Shown: positions 34,801 to 47,750, counted from the stretch's first letter. The stretch is 64,000 bases of DNA from Prorocentrum cordatum (GCA_963575745.1 CAUYUJ010003995.1:1-64000); one strand, 5' to 3'. Made by a program: numbers and translations. The notes: generated from the sequence alone by a model not told the origin.

Positions 34801-35929
34801 GTTGAGTGCGTGCAGATATTTCTCCCACAGTCCGCCCGTAGGAGGACACGCCCGACCGAAGGCCAGCGAAGAGAGTGCCGGGAGCCCCTCGCCCCTGATA
34901 TGTCGGGGAGGTCGGGCCGCGGCGCGCCGACGTCGCCACACGGCGCCGCCAGTCCGAGGGGCCAAGGCCCTCGGCATCGCTCGGGCGTGGGCATGTGTTC
35001 CTCGAGGATCTCATCGCTTCGATGCTCGTTTTGGGGACCTTCCTGGGGGCCACCTAATGGATCTGTTCGACTCAGGTTCGACTCAAGTTCGACTCAGGTT
35101 CGACTCAGGTTCGACTCAGATTCGTCTCAGGTTCGACTCATGTTCGACTCAGGTTCGACTCAGGTTCGACGCAGCTTCGACGCACGAGTGGAGCGAGTGG
35201 CTCCAGGAAGGTCCCCAGAATGAGCATCTAACATCGCGGAGCATCTCGGATCGCCTCGCGGGACAAACATGGCCGCACGCCATCGAACAGTGCATTGGGA
35301 ACGGACGTCCGAGCGATGGCGAGGGCCAGCTCCCTGTTCGCAGCGACGATTCGACTCACGAGGGACGGAACTCTCAACAACACCCGATATGTTCCGTCGC
35401 GGCGACCAACCTTCGGAACTTCCCTCTGGTAGCGGAATGTCCATCGGAAGATTGTCGTTATCGTTGAATCGTTTGGCTTCGGTGCAGTCAACGCGCCCAG
35501 TAAGGACGCGCGCCGTGATCCAGGGTGCCCTTCTATCCTTGCCTCTGCGGCCCGTCCTTCGCCGTTTTCACTGGCCGCCCGTCGTCCGAACGTTCCAACT
35601 TCGGCCTCCAAGGGTCTTGCGTCCTTAATCTCTGCGTCTTGGCGCTGTGTGCCGTCCCCTGGCGGCCGGCAGTGTATGTCGTCGCGATCTGTTGTGCCCC
35701 CACCGCCTGTAGAGTCTTGGTCTGAAGCGCCCGGGCGTCGGGGTCCAGCAGCTCTCGCTGATCATCGGGCGCGCGTTAGCCCACTGCCCAGTGTGTGTGT
35801 GTGTTACCCCACTCGGCTATTACGATGCCCCCGTGTCGAAGGGGTACCCTGGGCCACCACACGTTGGCGCTAACGTCGGAGCAGAGCCAGTTGAGACAAC
35901 GGCGTCTCTCCCGCACGGCCCACATCCGC
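34801..35929. other. Region without a recognisable gene; 11-bp tandem repeat
   Basis: At about 35064-35183 the unit GGTTCGACTCA (11 bp) is repeated about ten times with few changes. CCGAGCGATGGCGAGGG near 35309 recurs as CCGAGCGTTGGCGAGGG near 36080 and CCAAGCGATGGCAGG near 39075, marking another diverged dispersed repeat. Confidence 0.55.
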
Positions 35930-36640
35930 TCACGAGCATTCCTCGGGCTCCCCCCAGGGTCCCTGGCAATCGCTTGGACGTGTGCATTGTGTCTCGGCGA
36001 GAACCATCATCGAGGGGCATCTAGGACCATCGAGCCAACAAAACACGTACGGAACCAGAAAATGCACGGAGAAGGGTCGTCCGAGCGTTGGCGAGGGGAA
36101 GCCCCCGGGAAGCCCACAGAGCACCAGGTTAGGGCCGCCATTGCCCCGACTGCCCCTTTCGTGGCAACTCACGTGGGCCTCCCATGTCATTGTCATTGCT
36201 CTTGCGAGTCGACGCTAGCCAACGCTGATCCACGCTGAGCGACGCCAAATCGGTGCTAATCGACGCTGACATACAAGGCTCCCAAGGCGGCCCCTCCATC
36301 GTCAATCATGAAAGCACTAATCGACGCTAAACGACGCCAAATCGATGCTCATCGACGCTGACATACAAGGCTCCCAAGACGGCTCCTTCCTCGTCAATAA
36401 TAAAAGCGCTAATCGACGCACGACGCCAAACCGATGCTCATCGACGCTGACACTCGAGGCGGATCCAGCTGTGGCAACTCGTGGAGGTTCAAATCGATGC
36501 CACATCGGCGCTACGTCTGAGGACTCTTACGAGTCGGCGCTAGATCGACGCTAATCGTCGCTAAGCCGACGCTGACTTCTGAGACTCGGCGCTGAATCGA
36601 CGCTGCTCGACGCTAGATCGACGCCTTCCTCGACTTGCCC
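35930..36640 (-). repeat. Dispersed repeat E, reversed copies
   Basis: AATCGACGCTGACATACAAGGCTCCCAAG.CGG occurs at about 36257 and 36350, surrounded by CGACGCTAATCGACGC words, the reverse complement of the GCGTCGATTAGCG words at 3.5-4 kb and 49.6 kb. Confidence 0.7.
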
Positions 36641-36654
36641 CCCCTCCCATCCGA

Positions 36655-36800
36655 GGATCGTGGAACCTCGGGGGAGGAGGAGTAAGAGAAGAGGAGTGAA
36701 AAGGAGGGACGAGTAGGAGAGGAGGAGCGAAGAGCAGGGAGGAGGAGGAGGAGGGGGAGGAGGAGGAGGAGGGAGAGGCAGGAGGAGGAGACAGGAAGAG
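36655..36800. repeat. (GGA)n-type purine tract
   Basis: GAGGAGGAGG with interruptions for about 140 bases. Confidence 0.8.
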
Positions 36801-36956
36801 GGAGTGCTCTGGGGACTCCCGCGAGGCGGCGCTGAGGTCTGCTGGGCCGAGCGCCGCCGCGAGGCCTTGGCCCCCAAGGAGACTTGCTTAGAATGCCAGA
36901 GTAGATTCTCGGGCTCCGATGTCTTCGAGAGCCCTCGGTCTTGGCGTCGCTCGGAC

Positions 36957-38239
36957 TACTCTGTAAGAACGGTTTTTCCCGGAAAGGGCAAAGGCCCAGG
37001 GTTCTCTTTTAGTATGTAAACAATGTCCCCCCGTGCCCAACTTGAAGGAGGCCGGCGGATTCTTTCCCTGATGAATATCGAGGTCGAAGGAGGCCGGCGG
37101 ATTAAAATTTGAGGATGTCTCAGGCGAAACGCTTGTTTTTGAAATCCCGATCGATAAATCACAGGGTGCGGGCCACTTTTTCGTGCGTTGAGGATGTCTC
37201 GAGCGAAACGCTTGCTCCGCAGAGTTTGCTGAGGATGTCTCGAGCGAAACGCTTGTTTTGTTACGTATGTGCCTATCGATTCGCCCTCTCCAGGGGGACG
37301 AATCCGTGTGTTTTTACGTAATGAAAACACGTGGGCCCATTTCGCCCCAGCGTGGAACAAGCGTGAAAACACGTGGGTCCCTTTCGCCCCTGAGCGGAAC
37401 AAACGTGAAAATACGTGGGTCCCTTTCGCCTCAGAGCGGAACAAGCGTGAAAACACGTGGGGAGGAAGAGGGGGAGGAGGAGGAGGAGGATAAGTAGGAG
37501 GAGGGCAAGGTGGAGGAGGAGGAGGAGGAGGAGGCCCAGGCCCACTCGAAAGCCCGTTTTTTGTTGATCCGTTCGGGCCAGCCGCTCTCCGTTTGATGTT
37601 TTTCCTTTTCCGCGGGGCTTTGCGCCCCCCAGGGTCGGCTCCAATCCTCGCTCTCTTCCTGCTCGGCATTGCACCCCCAGGGTCAGCCGACCTCCCCGTT
37701 CGAATCTCCTCCTCTCCGCGCGGCGCAGGCTTGGGCATTGCACCCCCAGGGTCAGCCCTCGCCCCCGCGTCTTTTGCCCGGCTCTGCCGCTCCTGCCCGG
37801 CGCCGGCGCCCCGCAGCTGGCGTTCTGCACAGCCGGTCTTCGGGGTTTATAGGGGCGCCCCGCCTTCCCCTCCCCCGAGGCGCTCGGTGTCACAGGGGTG
37901 CTAAGACCCAGCACGACCACACCTCAGCACGACCACACCCCAGCACGACCCCACCCCAGCACGACCACACCCCAGCACGACCACACCCCAGCACGACAAG
38001 CACGACCACACCCCGACACTACCCCACCCCAGCACGACCCCGCCCCAGCACGACCACACCCCAGCACGACCACACCCCAGCACGACCCCACCCCAGCACG
38101 GCCCCACCCCAGCAAGACCACACCCCAGCACGACCACACCCCAGCACGACCTCACCACAGCACGACCACACCCCAGCACGATCACGCCCCAGCACGACCA
38201 CGCCCCAGCACGACCACTCCCCAGCACGACCACCTCCCA

Positions 38240-38310
<71 letters not shown>

Positions 38311-38977
38311 TACGAGGGGGATCCGCCCAGGGGGCGGCGACAGGCAACCACTCAACCGATGCAGCCACGAACTCCCTGTGTGTTTGATGAGTGGCGCCCG
38401 TACCGTTGCGTGCGTTACGCGTCTCCTCGTGGTTGTCCTGGTTGAGTGGTTGCCTGTCGTTGCTCGCGGTGCTAAATCACAGGGTGCGGACCACCCCAGC
38501 ACGACCTCACCACAGCACGACCACACCCCAGCACGACCACGCCCCAGCACGACCACGCCCCAGCACGACCACGCCCCAGCACGACCACCCCCAGCACGAC
38601 CACCCCCCCAGCACGACCACACCCCAGCAAGACCACACCCCAGCACGACCACACCCAGTCGCACCCCCGTGGAATGTTTCGTGGGGTGTCTCGTGGAATG
38701 TTTCGTGGGGTGTCTCGTGGAATGTTTCGTGGGGTGTCTCGTGGAATGTTTCGCGGGGTGTCTCGTGGAACGTTTCGCGAGGTGTCTCGTGGAATGTTTC
38801 GCGAGGTGTCTCGTGGGATGTTTCGCGGGGTGTCTCGTGGGATGTTTTGTGAGGTGTCGCCCAGTTGGGTATCGTGAAAACGTGACCATGCTGCGCATGT
38901 CTATATCCCTTTCCGGGTTCGTGGGTCCATCATGTTTGAAGGCAGATCTGCCTTCAAAAAACCGTTCTTACAGAGTA
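36957..38977. repeat. 62-bp palindrome split by element A4
   Basis: Left arm TACTCTGTAAGAACGG plus T5 (36957-36977). Right part GAAGGCAGATCTGCCTTC plus A6 plus CCGTTCTTACAGAGTA (38938-38977). Joined at the T run they form a perfect palindrome of about 62 bases. A4 lies between, in the T run of the left arm. Confidence 0.9.
36973..38936 (+). mobile_element. Element A4 (type I payload, rearranged)
   Basis: Head and tail as in A1. The interior differs: a 42-44-bp tandem unit with GTGAAAACACGTGGGTCCC (about 37320-37460), a (GGA)n tract, two copies of GCATTGCACCCCCAGGGTCAGCC (near 37670 and 37735), minisatellite at about 37905-38240 and 38490-38650, a (GAC)n run at 38241-38311, then 24-bp repeats at about 38668-38860. 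These parts suggest insertion or recombination inside an A copy. Confidence 0.8.
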
Positions 38978-39675
38978 GACCAGTCGTTCCCCCGGCGAGG
39001 ACCATCGAGGAGCATCTGGCATCATCTTGCGAGTGAGAGGCGCACGAAGCCAAAAGTAGCACGGGGAATGGGCTTCCAAGCGATGGCAGGTGTGGCCCAA
39101 GTCTCCGTTTCTCGGCGGCGCGCCCAGGGGGGACGTGAGTAGGAGCAGGCCTTCTCTGTAGGCGGCGGGGCTTCCTCAGAAGCCCCTCGGCATTCTGAGA
39201 AGTTGTTTGCGTCTTCGGGGAAGGCTCGGGAAATTTCTCAGAAGGCCCGAGGCCTTCCGAGCCTTCCGAGACTGCCCGTCCCCCCTAAGCTCGCCGCCGA
39301 AATTCGCCAGATGGTACCTCGCGCGCTGCTTCCGCCGCTCCCCACCCCATTTACCGAGACGCGTTCCATTACCTGGAAAGTGCTGATCTGCAAACATCCG
39401 AAAAAAGAGGATTGCCCCGATGTGATAGACCGTAGATCCCCCATGGCGAATCCAGGCCGATTGCGAGTAATGACTTCGCGAGCAGTGGAACGCGCTTGGC
39501 TGCCGTTTGGTGGGGGCGGGGGCGGCGAGCGGGCGGCCACGGCGCGGCGCGCAGGAGCGCGTGCGCCTGCACGAGTCCGAGGCGCAGAACGTGTCGCTGG
39601 CGGTGGGGTCTAACTGCCACGAGCACGCCGCCCAGGCCGCCGCCGACCTGCTCCGACGAAACTGGGGCGGGCCTT
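38978..39675. other. Region without a recognisable gene; repeat L copy 2
   Basis: About 39150-39290 holds CATTCTGAGAAG, GGCCTTCC and CTCAGAAGGC palindromes similar to 28020-28170. No other feature. Confidence 0.45.
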
Positions 39676-39677
39676 GG

Positions 39678-39743
<66 letters not shown>

Positions 39744-39895
39744 TCGTGCGTCGTGCGTCGTGCGTCGTCGTCGTGCGCCGTGCGTCGTTCGTCGTCGTGC
39801 GTCGTCGTTCGTCGTGCGTCGTCGTCGTCGTGCGTCGTCGTCGTCGTGCGTCGTCGTGCGTCGTGCGTCGTGCGTCGTCGTCGTGCGCCGTCGAC
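39676..39895. repeat. (CGT)n microsatellite
   Basis: Pure CGT repeats followed by CGTCGTGCGTCGTG variants. Poly-serine, poly-valine and arginine-rich frames are artefacts. Confidence 0.9.
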
Positions 39896-39939
39896 GATCA
39901 CGCCAGGCGGGGATCAAAGACAACGGGATCGACTGCGCT

Positions 39940-40085
39940 GGCACAGGCGCGTAAGCCGCCCGCGTGAGGTCGCGCGAAAGCGCCCTCGTCTCCAATGTGG
40001 CGTGCCGCACTGGCGGCCCGCGTGGGCCACCGCGAAGGGACACCATGTCATCTCGCGCAAGACCTCTGTTTGTGGTCGTCGCTCA
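39940..40085 (+). repeat. Dispersed repeat F, copy 4
   Basis: GCGTAAGCCGCCCGCGTGAGGTCGCGCG, CCCTCGTCTCCAATG, GGCGTGCCGCACTGGCGGCC, ATCTCGCGCAAGACC, CGTCGCTCAGACG: same block order as copies 2 and 3. Confidence 0.75.
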
Positions 40086-41423
40086 GACGAGGAAGGGGCA
40101 CTCCGGATTCCACACTAGACAGGAAGGGGGTCAGATTTGGGTACGGTAGGTTTGCGTCGTGTCGACCAGCGGCGACCCCAGCGCGGGCGTTCAAGGTTGA
40201 ACGCCGCCGGCGACCCAGAATCGATCGATGTTGAACGATCGGACGTTGCGGCAGCGGCCGATCGTTCAAGGTTGAACGATCCCTGCGGTGTCAAAAACCA
40301 ACGCTGGGGTCGGCACGACACGAACCTGCCGTATGAGTTGCGTTGTCTTGGAGGGTTTCAGTGGGTCTAGGCACAAGGGCCGCCCTTTCATGTCCGGTCG
40401 GGGGGGTTCTAAGACTGCTCGTCGGGGAGAGTCGTACCCCCCCTCCCTGTGATTGCAACATTTGGAGTAACAATGCCGCTGCTTATCTTTTCCTCGTTTT
40501 CTCCGTTTTGGGCGTCCTGGCAGGCCCTCGTCGCCACGGCTGGATTCGCCTCGAAGTTTTGGCCAGAAGGCACCCAGGGAGAGTTCCAGGGAGTAGCGGC
40601 ATCGATATTTTTGGGTCTCCATCAAAACCACCACACATGCTGATTTGACAACCGTTAGTCACGAATAAAAGCGAGAGCCATCAACAATGTATTCATACAA
40701 ACATCGGCAGTCAGGAAATACGTGTGATGTGCGGTGTGGTTTGACCACGCGCGTGTAGCATGACTACCGTTGTTTCATATCATCGCGTTTTATGGTATCG
40801 TTTTGTATGACTAGCGTTTTTACGATTGGCGAGGGAGGGGAAGTCCTGGGAGCCTTGTATGTCAGCGTAGATCAGCATCGACTTGGCGTCGCTTAGCGTC
40901 GAATAGCGTTGGTCAGCAACGGCGGCCAAAACCTGGCATTGTTCGTTCTCTGTGGGCTTCCTGGGGGCTTCTCGTCGCCACGGCTGGATCCCCAGACCCC
41001 CGACGTCATAATTTTTCATCACGTCGACCCCCAGAGGTCTCGACCCATACCCCAGCACCGGTTTCTCATCTCGAGTCCCGTTTTGACGGCCCTGGGACCC
41101 GTCGAGGGCCCCCCGAGGCCAAGAATAGCGATTAAAATGCTCGTAGTGATGGTGCCATGACTCGAGGAAGTCCTGGCCCGCGTGGAACAACGGAGTCTGG
41201 ATGGGCAGCGCTCTATTCCCCGGTTCGATGGTTTTGAAAACCTATTAAATGGGGCGTTCCCCGGTCCACTGGGGAAATGAGCAGTGGCCCGAAGAGTACG
41301 CTCGTGTTGAACGTAGTTGTGTGTCGTTCATGCAAGAGTCGAGACACAACATCATTACCCTGAAAGGATCCCGCACAGGATCCAGAGAAAATGACATGTG
41401 AATCACCCAATCGCCGGGGAAGT
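40086..41423. other. Region without a recognisable gene; fragments of other repeats
   Basis: GTTGAACG/CGTTCAA words form short inverted repeats at about 40187-40280. GCCCTCGTCGCCACGGCTGGATTCG (about 40524) repeats the block near 7580. GTCAGCGTAGATCAGCATCG near 40860 resembles reversed repeat E. No coding signal. Confidence 0.45.
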
Positions 41424-41935
<512 letters not shown>

Positions 41936-41937
41936 AA

Positions 41938-42194
41938 TGCAAACGAAGCCCGCCGCAGGCGCCGAAGTTTTGGCTTGTTCAGGGAACGCAGTTTGGGTCG
42001 CGGGTGGGTCGCAGGCTCTCCACCTCCACCTGTAAGGAATTCAAAAACAGCCCGCCGCAGGCGCCGAAACTTTTGATTTGTATACTGAACGCGGTTTGGG
42101 TCGCGGGTGGGTTGCAGGTTCTCCACCTGGAAGGAATGCAAAAGAAGCCCGCCGCAGGCGCCGAATTGAAATTTGATCGGCCTGCGGCGGGCTG
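41938..42194 (+). repeat. Repeat K, tandem copies left of A5
   Basis: Units of about 110 bp beginning GCCCGCCGCAGGCGCCGAA and containing GAACGC.GTTTGGGTCGCGGG and CTCCACCT. The last unit ends in the inverted word GCGGCGGGCTG. The same unit appears reversed at 43266-43460 beyond A5. Confidence 0.8.
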
Positions 42195-43265
42195 TTTTTC
42201 CCGGAAAGGGCTCGAGCCCAGGGTTCTCTTTTAGTTGGTAAACCTAATCCCCCGGTGCCAACTTGAAGGAGGCCGGCGAATTTTTTCCCTGATAAATATC
42301 GAGGTCGAAGGAGGCCGGCGAATTAAAATTTGAGGATGTCTCGAGCGAAACGCTTGTTTTTGAAATCCCGATCGATAAATCACAGGGTGCGGGCCACTTT
42401 TTCGTGTGTTGAGGATGTCTCGAGCGAAACGCTTGCTCCGCAGAGTTTGCCGAGGATGTCTCGAGCGAAACGCTTGTTTTGCAGAGCCGACCGCGACGCG
42501 GAAAAGCGCCCCGCGCGAAGGAATTTCGATGATGTCTCGACTAATTCCTTTGTTTTTGTACGATTTCCTGGAATTTTGGCAGGATGTCTCGAGCGAAATG
42601 CACGACCCCACCCTAGCACGACCATACCCCAGCACGACCACACCCCAGCACGACCAGACCCCAGCACGACCCCACCCCAGCACGACCCCACCCCAGCACG
42701 ACCATACCCCAGCACGACCACACCCCAGCACGACCCGACCCCAGCACGACCCTACCCCAGCAAGACCACACCCCAGCACGACCACACCCCAGCACGACCT
42801 CACCACAGCACGACCACACCCCAGCACGACCACGCCCCAGCACGACCACGCCCCAGCACGACCAGCACGACCACCCCCCAGCACGACCACCCCCCCAGCA
42901 CGACCACCCCCAGCACGACCACCCCCCAGACCACACCCCAGCACGACCACTCCCCAGCACGACCACACCCCAGCACGACCACACCCCAGCACGACCACAC
43001 CCAGTCGCACCCCCGTGGAATGTTTCGTGGCGTGTCTGGTTGAGTGGTTGCCTGTTCGTGGGGTGTCTCGTGGAATGTTTCACGGGGTGTCTCGTGGAAT
43101 GTTTCGTGAGGTGTCTCGTGGAATGTTTCGTGAGGTGTCTCGTGGGATGTTTCGCGGGGTGTCTCGTGGGATGTTTCGTGAGATGTCGCCCAGTTGGGTA
43201 TCGTGAAAACGTGACCATGCTGCACATGTCTTTATCCCTTTCCGGGTTCGTGGGTCCATCATGTT
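42195..43265 (+). mobile_element. Element A5 (type I payload)
   Basis: Shortest type I copy: head, GATGTCTCGAGCGAAACGC units, minisatellite (about 42606-43000), 24-bp repeats (about 43013-43185), tail. Inserted in repeat K: left flank GCGGCGGGCTG plus TTTTT, right flank GAATTCCTTCCAGG, which together equal the reverse complement of the K junction near 42030 (GGAATTCAAAAACAGCCCGC). Confidence 0.85.
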
Positions 43266-43460
43266 GAATTCCTTCCAGGTGGAGGTGGAGAGCACGCGAC
43301 CCACCTGCGACCCAAACCGCGTTCACTGAACAAGCCAAAACTTCGGCGCCTGCGGCGGGCTGTTTTTGCGTTCGTTCCGGGTGGCCCACCAGCGATCCCC
43401 CCTGCGCTAAATTTGTCTGAGAACGCACATCGGCGCCTGCGGCGGGCTTGCTCGCATTTG
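43266..43460 (-). repeat. Repeat K, inverted copy right of A5
   Basis: GAATTCCTTCCAGGTGGAGG, GACCCAAACCGCGTTC, GAACAAGCCAAAACTTCGG and CGCCTGCGGCGGGC are the reverse complement of the K units at 41938-42194. Confidence 0.8.
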
Positions 43461-43484
43461 TTTGGGAAAGCGCAATCGTCGGAC

Positions 43485-43525
43485 GACGACGACGGAAAGG
43501 AGGAGGGGGGAGGACCGGGATGGGG

Positions 43526-43560
<35 letters not shown>

Positions 43561-43715
43561 GGAGGAGGAGAAAGAGGAGGAGGAGAAAGAGGAGGAGGAG
43601 GAGAAAGAGGAGGAGGAGGAGGAAAGTGAAGGGGAGGAGGAGGAGGAGGAGGAGGAGGAGGAAAAGAAGGGAGGAAAAGAAGAAAAGGAGGAGGAGGAGG
43701 AGGAGGAGGCGCCAT
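43485..43715. repeat. (GGA)n microsatellite
   Basis: GGAGGAGGA with GAAAG interruptions for about 220 bases. Confidence 0.9.
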
Positions 43716-43857
43716 CGACAGGGAAGGTGAGGGCCACGAGGTCCGCCTGCTCGACGCCCGCGTCGCCCGCACCCGCCCCCTCACTCTTATCTGCAATTGC
43801 GGGGTGCTGCGTAATATTCGTAGTCGTTTGTGTGGTAGTCATAGCAGCATTCACAGT

Positions 43858-43889
43858 GGTACTAGTAGTAGTAAGAGTAGTCGCAGTAT

Positions 43890-43925
<36 letters not shown>

Positions 43926-43926
43926 C

Positions 43927-43979
<53 letters not shown>

Positions 43980-44056
43980 GGGTACTACGACTACTACCGC
44001 TACCACTACCACTGCCACGACCACTACTACTATTACTACTACTACTACTACTACTA

Positions 44057-44088
<32 letters not shown>

Positions 44089-44111
44089 GTACTACTACTA
44101 CTACTATAACA

Positions 44112-44158
<47 letters not shown>

Positions 44159-44236
44159 CACTACGACTACTACTACTCCTCGTAATACTACGACTACTAC
44201 TACTCCTCGTAATGCTACGACTACTACTACTACTAT

Positions 44237-44280
<44 letters not shown>

Positions 44281-44352
44281 TTACTACTACTACTACTACT
44301 ACTACTACGACTACTACTACTACTACGACTACTACTGCTACTACTACTGCTT
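43858..44352. repeat. (AGT)n then (ACT)n microsatellites
   Basis: AGT repeats at about 43858-43980 are followed directly by ACT repeats to about 44350, i.e. the array switches to its reverse complement. With 41424-41935 this makes the surroundings of A5 roughly symmetrical. Confidence 0.9.
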
Positions 44353-44584
44353 TTACCAGTACTGCTAATAAGAGTTTCTCAAATTCCCTACCTAGGCTCT
44401 GCTCAGAAGGGTTCTTTCTCGGTGTGCGTAAAGGGCCGGGCAGTGTTCCACGCCCCGGGCGGTTCCCCCAGTATCCGCCCCGCGTTTCCCCCTTCGCGTA
44501 GCGTTGCTTATCTCATCTTAGCTTATTTCATCTTAGCTTAGCTTCATCTTAACTCAGGCTTATCTTAGCTAGCTTACCTTCATC

Positions 44585-45225
44585 TTAGCTCCGCTGGGCT
44601 TGAGCATTGCAGAGCACAGCATAGCATAGCATTTCGTAGCATAGCATAGCGCAGCACAGCATATCATAACATAGCCCAGCATAGCATCGCATAGCGCAGC
44701 ATAGCATAGCATAGCGCAGCACAGCACAGCACAGCATAGCACAGCGCAGCATAGCATAGCATAACATAGCAACGCAAGGTATAGCATAGCAGCAAAGCAA
44801 AGGCAACGCAACAGCAGCGACAGCAAAGTAAAGCACAAGCAACGTAATTCAAAGCAAAGCAAGATCAAAAACAAAGCAAAGGAAAGGCAAAACAAAATCA
44901 ATGTGTACTTCCCTACCTAGGCTCTGCCTAGAGGGTTCGCTTAGCTGAGCTGAGCATAGCGCAGCGCTGCACTAGCATAGCGTCGAATAGTATAGCCAAT
45001 CACAGCATAGTATAGCATAGCGCAGCATAGCATCGCATAGCATCGCATAGCAAACCATAGCATTGTATAGCGCAGTTTAGCATAGCATCTCATAACATAA
45101 CACAGCGCAGCATGACATAGCATATCATATCATAGCATCGCATATTGCAGCATATCATAGCATAGTCTAGTACAGCATAACGCAGCATCGTATGGCATAG
45201 CATAGCATAGCATAGCAACGAATGC
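44585..45225. repeat. Degenerate pentanucleotide array (AGCAT)n
   Basis: AGCATAGCATAGCGCAGCAC-type words over about 640 bases. It is interrupted near 44880-44945 by CTTCCCTACCTAGGCTCTGC, also found just before the array at about 44383-44402. Confidence 0.85.
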
Positions 45226-45227
45226 TG

Positions 45228-47750
45228 TTTTTCCCAGAAAGGGCTCGAGCCCATGGTTCTCTTTTAGTGGGTTTACCCCCCGGTTTCGACGGGAAGAGGG
45301 CCGGCGAAAGTATTCTGCGATAAATTACGTGCGGGAAGAGGGCCGGCGAAATTATTTTTGAGGATGTCTCGAGCAGAACGTTTGTGTTTCAGAATTTGTT
45401 GAGGATGTCTCGAGCGAAACGCTGGATTTGCAGAGTTGGGGATGTCTCGAGCGAAACGCTTGTTTTCAGAATTTGTTGAGGATGTCTCGAGCGACACGCT
45501 GGTTTTGCAGAGCCGACCGCGACGCGGAAAAGCGCCCCGCGCGCAGGAATTCCGATGATGTTTCGCGCGTGCCGCGTCCCGCGCGCAGCAATTTCGAGGA
45601 TGTCTCGACTAATTCGTTTGTTTTGTCAGGATTTCTTTGAATTTTGGCAGGATGTCTCGAGCGAAATGCTTGTCTTTCATAATTTGTTGAAGACGTTTCG
45701 AGCGAAACGCTGGTTTTTGCAAAATTGGAGGATGTCTCGAGCGGGGGCCTCGTGGGGGTCCAGAATTCAGAGGATGTCTCAGGCGAAATGCTTGTTTTCA
45801 CGTCGCGCTCGCAAGAATTCCGAGGATGTCTCGCGCGTGCCGCGTCCGGCGCGCAGGAATTTTGAGGATGTTGGCAGGATGTCTCGAGCGAAACGCTTGT
45901 CCCCAGCACGTTCCGTAGCGCGTCCCCTTGGCACGTCCCGCGGTGCATCCCCATGGCACGTCCCTTGGCACGTCGCTTGGCGGGTCCCTTGAGACGTTCC
46001 GCGTCGCGTCCTCCTGGCATGTCCCCTTGTCAATTAGCTCTGGGGCAGCTACTATGTGTTCAGGCAGCTCGGTCAGGACTCGGTGCAAAGAAGGACTCGG
46101 ATCCACGAGGCTATAGAGCACAATCGCGGCATGGCGCATCGCAATTCAGCACGACGCAGCACAGCACATATTTCGGCAGGGTACATCAAGATCGATACAC
46201 TCAGCATTGCAACTTGGCACGTTCCTTGGCACGTTCCGCGGCGCGTCCCTTGGCGAGTCTCCCTGGCACGTCGCGTGGCGCGTCCCCTGGCACATCCCGT
46301 GGCACATCCATTGGCACGTTCCGTAGCGCGTCCCCTTGGCACGTCCCGCGGTGCGACCCTATGGCATGTCCCCTGGCACGTCGCCTGGCGCATCCCTTGG
46401 GACGTTTCGCGGCGCGTCCTCCTGCCATGCTCCCTTGTGCATCAGCTCTGGGGCAGCTACTATGTGTTCAGGCAGCTCGAGCTTAAGATCCAGATCAGTT
46501 CGGTCAGGACTCGGATGCAAAGGAGGACTCGATCCATGACGCTATAGAGCACATTCGCGGCATGGCACATCGCAATTCAGCACGGTGCAGCACTGCACAG
46601 CCCTCGGCAGGGTACATCAAGATCGATACACTCAGCATTGCATTTGCCCGTCATCCAATCAGGTGTCTTTGAAAACGCTGCCATGTGTTACAGTTCTATA
46701 TTCCTTTCCGGGTTCGTGGGTCGATCATGTTACGTATCCGGGCCACCCAGGGGGGTATCTAAAATGATTGTTCTGAGCAAGGACCAAGTGTTGTAACGAG
46801 TCCAGGCTACCCAGGGGTGTATATAGCTTGGTTTCCCGAGGTGGCACCATGTGTTTTTAAGTGTCCAGGCCATCCAGGGGGATGTCTAACATGGTTGCCC
46901 CGAGCAAGGACCACGCATTTTAACGTTCCGTAGCGCGTCCCCTCGGCACGTCCCGCAGTGCGTCCCCGTGGCAAGTCCCCTGGCACGTCGCCTGGCGCGT
47001 CCCTTGGGACGTTCCGCGGCGCATCCTCCTGTCATGTTCCCCTGTGAATTAGCTCTGGGGCAGCTACTACGTGCTGAGGCAGCTCGAGCCTAAGATCCAG
47101 ATCAGTTCGGTCAGGACTCGGATGCAAAGGAGGACTCGATCCACAACGCTATAGAGCACAATCGCGGCATGGCACATCGCAGTTCAGCACAGCGCAGCAC
47201 AGCACAGCCCTCGTACATCAAGATCGATACACTCAGCATTACAACCTGGCACGTTCCGTGGCGCGTCCCGTGGCGTGTCCCCCTGGCACGTCGCGCGGCG
47301 CGTCCCCTGGCACGTCCCGTGGCACGTGCATTGGCACGTTCCGTAGCGCGTCCCCTCGGCACGTCCCGCGGTGCGTCTTCGTGGCACGTCCCTTGGCACG
47401 TCGCCTGGCGCGTCCCTTGGGACGTTCCGCGGCGCGTCCTCCTGCCATGCTCCCTTGTCAATTAGCTCTGGGGCAGCTACTATGTGCTGAGGCAGCTCGA
47501 GCTCAAGATCCACATCAGTTCGGTCAGGACTCGGATGCAAAGGAGGACTCGATCCTCAACGCTATAGAGCACAATCGCGGCATGGCACATCGCAATTCAG
47601 CACGGCGCTGCACAGCACAGCCCTCGGCACGGTACATCAAGATCGATCCTTTCAGCATTGCGTTTGGCCGTCGCCCAATCCAGTGTCTTTGAAACGTTGC
47701 GATGCCTTACATTTCTATATTCCTTTCCGGGTTCGTGGGTCGATCATGTT
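45228..47750 (+). mobile_element. Element A6 (type II payload, two tails)
   Basis: Head TTTTTCCCAGAAAGGGC at 45228. It has two GGGCCGGCGAAA blocks, GATGTCTCGAGCG units, and the ~415-bp unit. A first tail ends at 46731 (TCGATCATGTT), then TATCCGGGCCACCCAGGGG-type sequence, more ~413-bp units and a second tail ending at 47750. This is either a composite of two copies with the second head lost, or an unequal crossover product. Confidence 0.7.

Noticed and set aside
35064-35183. Telomere or centromere repeat
   Set aside because: The 11-bp GGTTCGACTCA array is short and isolated, and no (TTTAGGG)n-like sequence exists in the window.
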